Shown: positions 1-5,756 of the stretch, piece by piece
Layout of the letters: each line of letters begins with the position of its first letter
Numbering within the stretch: position 1 is the first letter of the stretch
DNA from: Sphingomonadales bacterium UBA6157
Lineage (GTDB): Bacteria > Pseudomonadota > Alphaproteobacteria > Sphingomonadales > Sphingomonadaceae
Reading direction: 5' to 3'
Assembly: GCA_002423025.1 (NCBI GenBank)
Contig: DIUN01000020.1
Location: 11,058 to 19,501 of the forward strand
DNA length: 8,444 bases
Position numbers and translations under genes: made by a program
The notes under the pieces: generated by a model
What the model was told of the DNA's origin: nothing
The model's database searches: none
Seen by the model: the letters and a program-made list of their open reading frames with translations, nothing else

Positions 1-499
1 CGGTCAGGTTCATGGTGCCAGTCCAGCGGCCAGCCACCATGTTCGGGAGGAACGCCTTTTTCTGCTCGGTGCTGCCCACGGCCTCGATAGCAGCCTGCGC
101 GCCGTCGTTCAGCCCCGGATACATCGAGAAGGCCATGTTGGCGCTGGAGAGATACTCCTGCATTGCGGTGCCCACCACATAGGGCAGCCCTTGGCCGCCA
201 TATTCGGTGCTGGCCATCAGCGTACCCCAGCCGGCCTCGCAAAACTGGTCATAGGCGGCCTTGAAGCCGGCAGGCGCACTGACCGAGCCATCGTCATGGC
301 GGGTGCAACCCTCGATATCACCGGGCAGGTTCAGCGGTGCCAGCACCTGCTCGCAAAACTTGCCGCCCTCCTCCAGGATCGCGCGGACCACATCGGGAGT
401 GGCTTCGCCAAAGCCCGGCAAATTGGAATATTTCTCAAGCCCGACAATGGCATCGAGGACAAACTGGCTGTCCTTCACCGGAGCGCGATAGGCGGGCAT
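1..499 (-). CDS. Acyl-CoA dehydrogenase, N-terminal part (DmdC-like family, truncated by window edge)
   Basis: This is the first 166 codons of a FAD-dependent acyl-CoA dehydrogenase; the rest lies beyond the left edge. Such enzymes oxidise an acyl-CoA thioester to the 2,3-enoyl-CoA in the cytoplasm and pass electrons to ETF. The protein begins MPAYRAPVKDSQFVLDAI, the short extra N-terminal segment found in the long (about 590-600 residue) subfamily that includes 3-methylmercaptopropionyl-CoA dehydrogenase DmdC. The usual alpha-helical domain follows, with the stretch EYGGQGLPYVVG near residues 99-110 and a region ending WTGTMNLT where the FAD/substrate-binding middle domain begins. The ATG at 499-497 has an AGGA Shine-Dalgarno 7 nt upstream that overlaps the stop codon of the preceding MerR gene, so translation is probably coupled. 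Context suggests fatty-acid or branched-chain acyl-CoA breakdown. The substrate cannot be told, and DmdC-like proteins in this clade are often general acyl-CoA dehydrogenases. Confidence 0.93.
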   Translation of the reverse strand, partial: MPAYRAPVKDSQFVLDAIVGLEKYSNLPGFGEATPDVVRAILEEGGKFCEQVLAPLNLPGDIEGCTRHDDGSVSAPAGFKAAYDQFCEAGWGTLMASTEYGGQGLPYVVGTAMQEYLSSANMAFSMYPGLNDGAQAAIEAVGSTEQKKAFLPNMVAGRWTGTMNLT

Positions 500-508
500 G
501 CAATTATC

Positions 509-946
509 CTAACTATTGGCAGCTTTGGGGACGATGTTTTCCACAAGCTCGCAAAAACTCTGCAGTTCCTCGATGGTCGCATCGATATCGGCGCGCTGTT
601 CTTCAAGCGCGGCGATGCGTGTGCGGCACTTGTCCACCGTCACGCGGCGCTGCTGGGTGCGGCCATCGCCAAGATCGTAAAGGTCGATCATCTCGCGGAT
701 CTCGGCAAGGCTGAAGCCGACATTCTTGGCGCGCAGGATCCACGCCAGCCTGGCGCGGTCACGGCGCGAATAGACACGGTTCTGGCCCTGTCGTTCGGGA
801 GCGATCAGGCCCTGATCTTCATAAAAGCGAATGGCGCGGGGCGTGACATTGAAGACCTGCGCCAGTTCCGTGATCGTGAAGCTCGCAGCACCCTCGGACA
901 GTGCCGGAACATCGACGATCGAAAAGGCATGGGCAGCTTCAGACAT
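509..946 (-). CDS. MerR-family transcriptional regulator of an acyl-CoA dehydrogenase operon
   Basis: A 145-residue DNA-binding regulator. After a variable N-terminal extension of about 22 residues comes the MerR winged helix-turn-helix: FTITELAQVFNVTPRAIRFY at 23-42, then EDQGLIAPERQGQNRVYS to residue 60. The second wing and helices reach to about 88, and a dimerising coiled coil spans roughly 101-135. Only two cysteines are present (107 and 132) and there is no metal-binding Cys cluster, so a mercury, copper or zinc sensor is unlikely. The layout resembles the LiuR-type MerR proteins that control leucine/isovalerate and fatty-acid degradation; an acyl-CoA or similar ligand is my inference. 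The ATG at 946-944 has AGGA 9 nt upstream. The acyl-CoA dehydrogenase starts 9 bp after this gene, so the two are almost certainly co-transcribed. A palindromic operator directly upstream suggests autoregulation. Confidence 0.93.
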   Translation of the reverse strand: MSEAAHAFSIVDVPALSEGAASFTITELAQVFNVTPRAIRFYEDQGLIAPERQGQNRVYSRRDRARLAWILRAKNVGFSLAEIREMIDLYDLGDGRTQQRRVTVDKCRTRIAALEEQRADIDATIEELQSFCELVENIVPKAANS

Positions 947-954
947 TGAGGTGG

Positions 955-990
955 TTCCTAGTTGACGTTAACGTAAGCGTCAAGCTTACG
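955..990 (-). promoter_or_regulatory. Predicted MerR-type operator and promoter for the regulator/acyl-CoA dehydrogenase operon
   Basis: Three nested symmetric elements fill the 45-bp gap. ACGTTAACGT (965-974) is a perfect 10-bp palindrome. An imperfect 22-bp palindrome with TTGACG and CGTCAA arms covers 962-983 and matches at 18 of 22 positions. CGTAAGC (972-978) and GCTTACG (984-990) are a perfect 7-bp inverted repeat around GTCAA. On the minus strand TTGACG (983-978) is a good -35 box, followed by a 17-nt spacer and the weak -10 TAGGAA (960-955). The perfect palindrome lies at the centre of that spacer, where MerR proteins bind. The predicted start of transcription falls within a few bases of the ATG at 946. 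The palindromes are seen directly; the promoter boxes and the bound protein are inferred. Confidence 0.65.
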
Positions 991-991
991 A

Positions 992-1633
992 CTATGTTGC
1001 CGCAAGGCTCGACATGGCATCGTTCTGATGGCGAAAAACGCCGGGCGCCTGCTGCTCCGCCAGCGCCACTGCTGCTGCTGCCACCCGATCCGCACCTATC
1101 GAACCATAGCGCGAAAGGCCGCCGACGAGCATTGGCGAAATCAAGGGGGTGAGCCATTGGAAAAAGGCTTCCAGCGGCCGCCGCTCGCTGCGCGGCCCGA
1201 TGATGAGGCCGGGCTGGAGCAGATCGAGCCGGGCGAAACCGAGCGCCGCCAGCCCATGCTCCACCTCCCCCTTCACCCGTGAATAAAACACACCCGACCC
1301 CGCATCCGCCCCGACCGCCGTCACCACGATGAAATGCGCCACCCCAGCCGCTTTCGCCGCGGCCGCAAAAGCCAGCACGGCATCATGATCGACGGCGCGG
1401 AACGCCGCCTGGCTTCCCGCTGCCGCAATGGTGGTGCCCAGCGCACAAATCGCCACCTCGGCAGCAGGAAGCTCCGGCAGCCGGGCAAAATCCGCGACAA
1501 TCTCAACGAGGCCCGCGCCGGAATTGCCGGTAGCGCGGCGACCGATGGTGACGACGGGTTTGCCGGCCGCCAGCAGCAGCACCAACACCCGCGATCCGAC
1601 CAGTCCCGTTGCGCCCGCCAGCAATATCGTCAA
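992..1633 (-). CDS. NAD(P)-binding Rossmann-fold oxidoreductase (atypical/extended SDR, NmrA/HTATIP2-like)
   Basis: A 213-residue protein opening with the dinucleotide-binding loop GATGLVG at residues 7-13. It carries an atypical SDR active-site pattern, YSRVK (Tyr117, Lys121), just after the strand FIVVTAVGAD, and LLQPGLIIGPR near 138-148, typical of NAD(P)H-binding proteins related to HTATIP2 and NmrA. Substrate unknown. I chose the TTG at 1633-1631 as start: it is preceded by a very strong Shine-Dalgarno GGGGGGAG (1641-1648) at 7-nt spacing, and it begins MTILLAGATG as usual for the family. In-frame ATG (1666) and GTG (1672) codons upstream would add a basic 11-13 residue tail (MRARRSGGRRD) that the family does not have and that has no ribosome site; they remain possible alternatives. 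The gene lies 64 bp behind the P450 on the same strand, so the pair may be co-transcribed. Confidence 0.85.
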   Translation of the reverse strand: MTILLAGATGLVGSRVLVLLLAAGKPVVTIGRRATGNSGAGLVEIVADFARLPELPAAEVAICALGTTIAAAGSQAAFRAVDHDAVLAFAAAAKAAGVAHFIVVTAVGADAGSGVFYSRVKGEVEHGLAALGFARLDLLQPGLIIGPRSERRPLEAFFQWLTPLISPMLVGGLSRYGSIGADRVAAAAVALAEQQAPGVFRHQNDAMSSLAAT

Positions 1634-1640
1634 ATCGCGT

Positions 1641-1648
1641 CTCCCCCC
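1641..1648 (-). promoter_or_regulatory. Strong ribosome binding site deciding a TTG start
   Basis: On the minus strand GGGGGGAG is followed by ACGCGAT and then TTG. The 7-nt spacing and purine run support initiation at TTG (1633-1631). The GTG and ATG codons further upstream have no comparable site. Confidence 0.6.
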
Positions 1649-1697
1649 GGATCGTCGTGCGCGCATGTTCACGCATCGCCGCGCAACAGCAAGCCGC

Positions 1698-2909
1698 TCA
1701 GGGCGTTACCCAGAGTGCCTCAACCCCATTGAAGCTCGGCGTGATGTTGCGCGCCACCGGCCGCCCGGCGAGCGCCAGCCGGGGAAAACGCGCCAGCAAC
1801 CGCTCCAGCGCGATTTCCGCCTCGGCCTTGGCCAGCGGCGCGCCAAGGCAGAAATGCAGCCCGCCACCAAAGGCGAAATGCGTCTTGTCGGCCCGCTCGA
1901 TATCAAAGCGCAGCGGGTCGGCATGCAGCGCCGGGTCAAGGCCGCCAGCCATCAGCAGCGCATCGACGGAACCACCCGCCGGCACCTCCACGCCATCAAT
2001 ACGCATCGGGCAAAGCGGCGTGCGCACCGTGTCCGTCACGGGAGGATCGAGGCGCAGCGTCTCCTCCACCGCCGCCGGCATGAGCGCCGGGCGGGCCCGC
2101 AGCTTTGCCAGCTGGTCCGGATTGCGCAGCAGCGCCAGCACGGCATTGCCGATCAGGTCCGTGGTTGTCAGGTTGCCGGCAATCAGCAGCAGGTTGCACA
2201 TCACCACGATCTCGCGGGTCGTCATCCTGTCACCATCGGTTTCCGCCGCGATCATGGCGCTTATCAGGTCGTCGCGCGGGGCGGCCCGGCGCTCGGCGAT
2301 CACGCGGCTGAAATACGCCTCCAGCCCCTGCCGGTTGGCCTCCAGCAGGGCGATAGTCTCGGGGGATTTCACCGGGCTGAACGCCTGTGCCGAGCCTTGC
2401 GACCAACGCCGGAAATCCGCCCGATCCGCCGTGTCGACACCCAGGATCTCGGCAATGACGATAATCGGAAGCGGCGAGCAATAGTCCGCAATGAGATCGA
2501 ATTCGCCGCGCCCGGCCAGCGCATCGAGCAGCGCATCGGCAATGGCAGCGATATGCGGGCGCAGGCTGTCTATCGAGCGGGCGTTGAAGGCCTTGCTCAC
2601 CAGGCCGCGCAGCCGCCTGTGGTCCGGATCATCAAGAAACAGGATCGACTTGTCCGGCGAGGCTGCGACATCGGGTAGCATCACTGCCGAGAAGCTGCCG
2701 GGCGCGGACTTGGACGGATCGACTGAAAGGCTGCGGTCCTTGAGCAGCGCGGCGATATCAACCGCGCGGGTGAGCACCAAGCGGTTCAGCACCTTGTCCT
2801 CATGCACCGGCTCGGCCGCGCGGAGGGCATCGAACCGCTCATGCGGCCGCTCGCGGAACACCGCATCGAACACCGTCAGTTCCAGCCCGGTCGGCACGCT
2901 CTGGTCCAT
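1698..2909 (-). CDS. Cytochrome P450 (bacterial class I type, soluble)
   Basis: A 403-residue soluble haem monooxygenase of normal bacterial P450 length. Visible landmarks: helix C segment DPDHRRLRGLVSKAF at about 95-109; I-helix AGNLTTTD at 244-251; K-helix ExxR as ETLR at 283-286; and the haem loop FAFGGGLHFCLG with the thiolate Cys354. The I-helix has leucine (247) where most P450s have the acidic residue of the acid-alcohol pair used in oxygen activation; Thr248 is kept. The start is the ATG at 2909, preceded by GGGGGAAG 4 nt upstream. The open frame runs on to 3002, but those 31 residues overlap hisI and are not P450-like. P450s of this type need a ferredoxin and a ferredoxin reductase; neither gene is in the window. 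It lies 58 bp after hisI and 64 bp before a Rossmann oxidoreductase. Substrate unknown. Confidence 0.95.
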   Translation of the reverse strand: MDQSVPTGLELTVFDAVFRERPHERFDALRAAEPVHEDKVLNRLVLTRAVDIAALLKDRSLSVDPSKSAPGSFSAVMLPDVAASPDKSILFLDDPDHRRLRGLVSKAFNARSIDSLRPHIAAIADALLDALAGRGEFDLIADYCSPLPIIVIAEILGVDTADRADFRRWSQGSAQAFSPVKSPETIALLEANRQGLEAYFSRVIAERRAAPRDDLISAMIAAETDGDRMTTREIVVMCNLLLIAGNLTTTDLIGNAVLALLRNPDQLAKLRARPALMPAAVEETLRLDPPVTDTVRTPLCPMRIDGVEVPAGGSVDALLMAGGLDPALHADPLRFDIERADKTHFAFGGGLHFCLGAPLAKAEAEIALERLLARFPRLALAGRPVARNITPSFNGVEALWVTP

Positions 2910-2967
2910 GGCGCTTCCCCCAAGCCCGCCATTATCCACCCGCAGCCGCGCGCGGCGCACTGGCACT

Positions 2968-3336
2968 TCAACCAGCGGCAATCCTTGAAAGACCATGGGC
3001 ATCGACCCGCCGGTAGAAGCACGAGCGCTCGCCGGTGTGGCAGGCCGGACCAGCCGGCTCCACCTTCAGCCAAAGCGCGTCCTGGTCACAATCAATGCGC
3101 ATCTCCACCACCCGCTGGGTGTGGCCCGAGGTCGCCCCCTTGTGCCAGAGCTCGGCCCGTGAACGGCTCCAATAATGCGCCTCGCCGGTGGCCAAAGTCG
3201 CGGCCAGCGCCTCGGCATTCATGTGCGCCACCATCAGCAACTCCCCGCTGGCGGCATCACTCACCACGGCGGTGACAAGGCCGTTGGCATCCCATTTCGG
3301 GTCGAGTTCCAGCCCGGTATCGCGCGCATCACTCAT
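2968..3336 (-). CDS. hisI: Phosphoribosyl-AMP cyclohydrolase
   Basis: HisI opens the adenine ring of phosphoribosyl-AMP to give ProFAR, the third step of histidine biosynthesis, in the cytoplasm. The 122-residue protein has the full family signature: WHKGATSGHTQ at 64-74; DCDQD at 82-86, whose three aspartates bind magnesium; and GPACHTGERSCF at 96-107. Zinc ligands are Cys83, Cys99 and Cys106. There is no HisE domain, so this is the stand-alone form usual in alphaproteobacteria. The ATG at 3336 lies close behind a CATAAT hexamer (3353-3348), a possible -10 box, but I see no clear -35 partner and no strong ribosome site. It diverges from purF across a 104-bp gap; the two pathways share PRPP, and histidine synthesis feeds AICAR back into purine synthesis. 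The P450 follows on the same strand 58 bp later. Confidence 0.97.
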   Translation of the reverse strand: MSDARDTGLELDPKWDANGLVTAVVSDAASGELLMVAHMNAEALAATLATGEAHYWSRSRAELWHKGATSGHTQRVVEMRIDCDQDALWLKVEPAGPACHTGERSCFYRRVDAHGLSRIAAG

Positions 3337-3376
3337 CAGCCGGTCCCATTATGACGTTTCAGTTGCGGTTTCGGGG

Positions 3377-3405
3377 GCGACAACGCCCTTGCGATTTCCT
3401 ATATG
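3377..3405 (+). promoter_or_regulatory. Possible purF promoter
   Basis: GCGACA (3377-3382, 4 of 6 to the -35 consensus), a 17-nt spacer and TATATG (3400-3405, 4 of 6 to the -10 consensus) lie 36-64 bp before the purF ATG. A small stem GGGCG/CGCCC with ACAA loop (3375-3388) overlaps the -35 box and might be an operator or chance. I see no recognisable purine-repressor or riboswitch sequence. Confidence 0.35.
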
Positions 3406-3440
3406 CCCCGCAGTTGCGCCGCTGACGAGGCTCCTTCCTG

Positions 3441-4907
3441 ATGGATAATATGCTGACCACAGACCCGTGGGAGGACGATCACCTTCACGAGGAGTGCGGC
3501 GTGTTCGGCGTCTATGGCGCCGATGGCGCTGCCGCCGTTGCCGCGCTTGGGCTGCATGCGCTCCAGCATCGCGGCCAGGAAGCCGCCGGCATCACCACCT
3601 TCGATGGCAAGGAATTCCACACCCATCGCGCCATGGGCCATGTGGCCGGCAATTTCGATTCAGACGAAGTCATCCGCAAGCTCAAGGGTGACATCGCAAT
3701 CGGCCACAATCGCTACAGCACCACCGGCGAGACGGCGCTGCGCAATGTCCAGCCGCTGTTCGCCGAGCTGTCCTCCGGCGGCTTTGCCGTGGCGCATAAC
3801 GGCAATATTTCCAATGCGATGACACTGCGGCGCGATCTCGTCCGCCGCGGCTCGATCTTCCAGTCGACCTCCGATACCGAGGTCATCATCCACCTCGTCG
3901 CCACCTCGGCCTATCGCACCCTGCTCGATCGCTTTATCGATGCGCTCAAGCGCGTCGAGGGCGCCTACAGCCTGATCTGCCTGACGCCCGAGGGCATGCT
4001 GGCCTGCCGCGATCCGCTCGGCGTGCGCCCGCTGGTGCTCGGCCGGCTGGGGGACAGCTACATCCTCGCCTCCGAGACCGTCGCACTCGATGTGGTTGGC
4101 GCCACCTTCCTGCGCGCTGTCGAGCCGGGCGAGCTCATCATCATCAGCCCACGCGGCCTGCGCAGCATCCGGCCCTTCGCCGAGCAGCGACCGCGCCCCT
4201 GCATCTTCGAGCACGTCTATTTCTCCCGGCCCGATTCGATCGTCGATGGCTCCAGCGTCTATCATGTCCGCAAGGCCATCGGCGCTGAACTGGCACGTGA
4301 AAGCCCGGTGGATGCTGACATGGTCGTGCCGGTGCCGGACAGCGGCACCCCCGCCGCCATCGGTTATGCCCAGGAGTCCGGCCTGCCGTTCGAACTCGGC
4401 ATCATCCGCTCGCACTATGTCGGCCGCACCTTCATCCAGCCGGGGGACCAGATCCGCAACCTCGGCGTCAAGCTCAAGCACAACGCCAACCGCGCCATGA
4501 TCACCGGCAAGCGCATCGTGCTGATCGATGATTCGATCGTGCGCGGCACCACCTCCGTCAAGATCGTGCAGATGCTGCGCGAAGCCGGCGCCGAGGAGGT
4601 GCACATGCGCATCGCCAGCCCGCCGACCCGCCACAGCTGCTATTACGGCGTTGACACGCCCGAGCGCTCCAAGCTGCTGGCGGCGCAGATGGATGTCGAG
4701 CGGATGCGCGACTACATCAAGGTGGACAGCCTCGCCTTCCTCAGCACCGATGGCCTTTATCGCGCGCTGGGCGAGGACGCCCGCCACGATGACGCCCCAC
4801 AATATTGCGACGCCTGCTTCACCGGCGATTACCCGACCCGCCTCACCGACCAGGAAGAAGTCGAGATCCCCGATCAGCTCAGCCTGCTCGCCGAGCGCGT
4901 GATCTGA
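3441..4907 (+). CDS. purF: Amidophosphoribosyltransferase (glutamine PRPP amidotransferase), Fe-S type
   Basis: PurF makes 5-phosphoribosylamine from PRPP and glutamine, the first committed step of purine synthesis. The 488-residue protein has an N-terminal class II glutaminase domain whose catalytic Cys19 (in EECGVFG) is preceded by an 18-residue propeptide that must be cleaved. The glutaminase pocket includes GHNRYSTTG (88-96) and AHNGNISN (118-125). The C-terminal phosphoribosyltransferase domain contains PVPDSGTPAA (297-306) and the PRPP loop LIDDSIVRGTTS (361-372). Cysteines 254, 400, 456 and 459 match the four ligands of the 4Fe-4S cluster known from Bacillus subtilis PurF, so this is the oxygen-sensitive, propeptide-processed type rather than the cluster-free E. 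coli type. The start at 3441 has GAGG about 10 nt upstream; an in-frame ATG three codons later would shorten only the propeptide. An SDR gene follows on the same strand. Confidence 0.98.
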   Translation: MDNMLTTDPWEDDHLHEECGVFGVYGADGAAAVAALGLHALQHRGQEAAGITTFDGKEFHTHRAMGHVAGNFDSDEVIRKLKGDIAIGHNRYSTTGETALRNVQPLFAELSSGGFAVAHNGNISNAMTLRRDLVRRGSIFQSTSDTEVIIHLVATSAYRTLLDRFIDALKRVEGAYSLICLTPEGMLACRDPLGVRPLVLGRLGDSYILASETVALDVVGATFLRAVEPGELIIISPRGLRSIRPFAEQRPRPCIFEHVYFSRPDSIVDGSSVYHVRKAIGAELARESPVDADMVVPVPDSGTPAAIGYAQESGLPFELGIIRSHYVGRTFIQPGDQIRNLGVKLKHNANRAMITGKRIVLIDDSIVRGTTSVKIVQMLREAGAEEVHMRIASPPTRHSCYYGVDTPERSKLLAAQMDVERMRDYIKVDSLAFLSTDGLYRALGEDARHDDAPQYCDACFTGDYPTRLTDQEEVEIPDQLSLLAERVI

Positions 4908-4914
4908 CCGCGTT

Positions 4915-5006
4915 GCCCCTCCCCGCAAGGGAGGGGCAGGAGGCGCCGGATCGCGGCGTTGCCAGAAAATGCCCACCCCCGACCTCGCCCTTGCCGAAGG
5001 GCGGGG
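4915..5006. repeat. GC-rich three-hairpin intergenic element between purF and the SDR gene
   Basis: Three perfect inverted repeats stand in tandem. Stem 1 is GCCCCTCCC/GGGAGGGGC with loop CGCAA (4915-4937). Stem 2 is CGCCG/CGGCG with loop GATCG (4944-4958). Stem 3 is CGCCCTT/AAGGGCG with loop GCCG (4986-5003), extendable by three pairs including one G-T. No T-run follows any stem, so none is a standard intrinsic terminator. Read in reverse frames the region spells phrases such as PPFGKGEVGGG and PSLAGRG, which I remember from spurious ORFs made by dispersed intergenic palindromes in alphaproteobacteria. Stem 3 ends just before the Shine-Dalgarno of the next gene and could affect its translation. 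Genome copy number cannot be seen here. Confidence 0.6.
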
Positions 5007-5019
5007 AGAAGGAAGACCG

Positions 5020-5688
5020 ATGACTGAAGCCTCGAAGCCCATCGCCCTTGTCACCGGTGCCAGCCGCGGCATCGGCGCCGCCGCAGCCATTGCGCTGGCT
5101 GCCACCCACCATGTCATCCTCACCGCCCGCAAGGAGGCGGACCTTGCCGCCGTGGAGGGCAAGATCCATGGCCGCGGCGGCACCGCCACCATTGCCCCGT
5201 TCGACCTGACAGACAATGACGCCATCGATCGCCTCGCCGCGGCCATCGGCGCGCGCTGGGGCCGGCTCGATACGCTAGTCCTCAACGCCGGCATGCTGCC
5301 CAGCCTCACGCCCGTGCCGCATATCGACCCGAAGGACTGGGACAAGACCCTCGCCCTCAACCTCACTGCCAACTGGCGGCTGATCCGCGCCTTTGACCCA
5401 TGGCTGCGGCAGAGCGCTGCTGCCGATGTCATCGCCGTCACCTCGTCGCTGGGCAGCAAGCCCAAGCCTTATTGGGGCGTCTATGCCGCCAGCAAGGCCG
5501 CGCTGGAGAGCCTCATCGCCATCTATGGCCTTGAAGTCGGCAACATCACCGCCATCCGCACGCACATCGTCGATCCCGGCGCCACGCGTACCGCCATGCG
5601 TGCCCGCGCCTATCCGGGGGAGAACCCCAGCGATGTGAAGCCGCCGGAAGATGCCGCCGCCAAGATCATCGCCGCGCTGGCCCGCTAG
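5020..5688 (+). CDS. SDR-family NAD(P)-dependent oxidoreductase (classical short-chain dehydrogenase)
   Basis: A 222-residue classical short-chain dehydrogenase/reductase. Motifs in order: cofactor loop TGASRGIG at 12-19; DL at 62-63; NAG at 89-91; Asn114; catalytic Ser142/143; YAASK with Tyr155 and Lys159; and DPGATRT at 185-191. The catalytic tetrad is complete. ARK at 36-38, just after the second beta strand, has the basic residues that often mean NADP preference (inference). Substrate unknown; the length and shape recall YciK-like SDRs. The open frame extends upstream to 4969, but I place the start at ATG 5020 because AAGGAAG lies just before it and the added 17 residues would come from the hairpin repeat. 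It is 112 bp downstream of purF on the same strand, so read-through from purF is possible, but a role in purine synthesis should not be assumed. Confidence 0.95.
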   Translation: MTEASKPIALVTGASRGIGAAAAIALAATHHVILTARKEADLAAVEGKIHGRGGTATIAPFDLTDNDAIDRLAAAIGARWGRLDTLVLNAGMLPSLTPVPHIDPKDWDKTLALNLTANWRLIRAFDPWLRQSAAADVIAVTSSLGSKPKPYWGVYAASKAALESLIAIYGLEVGNITAIRTHIVDPGATRTAMRARAYPGENPSDVKPPEDAAAKIIAALAR

Positions 5689-5689
5689 C

Positions 5690-5708
5690 GCGCCGCTTCC
5701 CGCGGCGC
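5690..5708 (+). terminator. GC hairpin after the SDR gene, possible weak terminator
   Basis: GCGCCGC (5690-5696) and GCGGCGC (5702-5708) pair perfectly around TTCCC, starting one base after the SDR stop codon. No T-tract follows, so it is either an mRNA 3'-end stabiliser, a Rho-assisted site or chance in GC-rich DNA. Confidence 0.35.
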
Positions 5709-5756
5709 ACACATCACGGCATACTCAGCCCCAATGTCCCCCATCGGATGCCCAGC

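Noticed and set aside
191..949. A 252-codon plus-strand frame opposite the acyl-CoA dehydrogenase and MerR genes.
   Set aside because: Antisense to two recognisable genes and spanning their junction; composition is that of a shadow frame.
1428..2678. A 416-codon plus-strand frame opposite the Rossmann oxidoreductase and the P450, plus a 291-codon one in another frame.
   Set aside because: They are Arg/Gln- or Ser/Arg-rich mirror frames of the P450, whose haem, ExxR and I-helix motifs are intact on the minus strand.
2910..3002. N-terminal extension of the P450 frame to 3002.
   Set aside because: It overlaps the hisI coding end, has no P450 similarity, and the ATG at 2909 has a good ribosome site.
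3660..5465. A 601-codon open frame on the minus strand across purF, the hairpin repeat and the SDR gene.
   Set aside because: It is fully antisense to two genes with complete family motifs, has low-complexity Ala/Gly/Asp/Arg composition and matches no fold I know. Such long shadows are expected in GC-rich DNA with G/C third positions.
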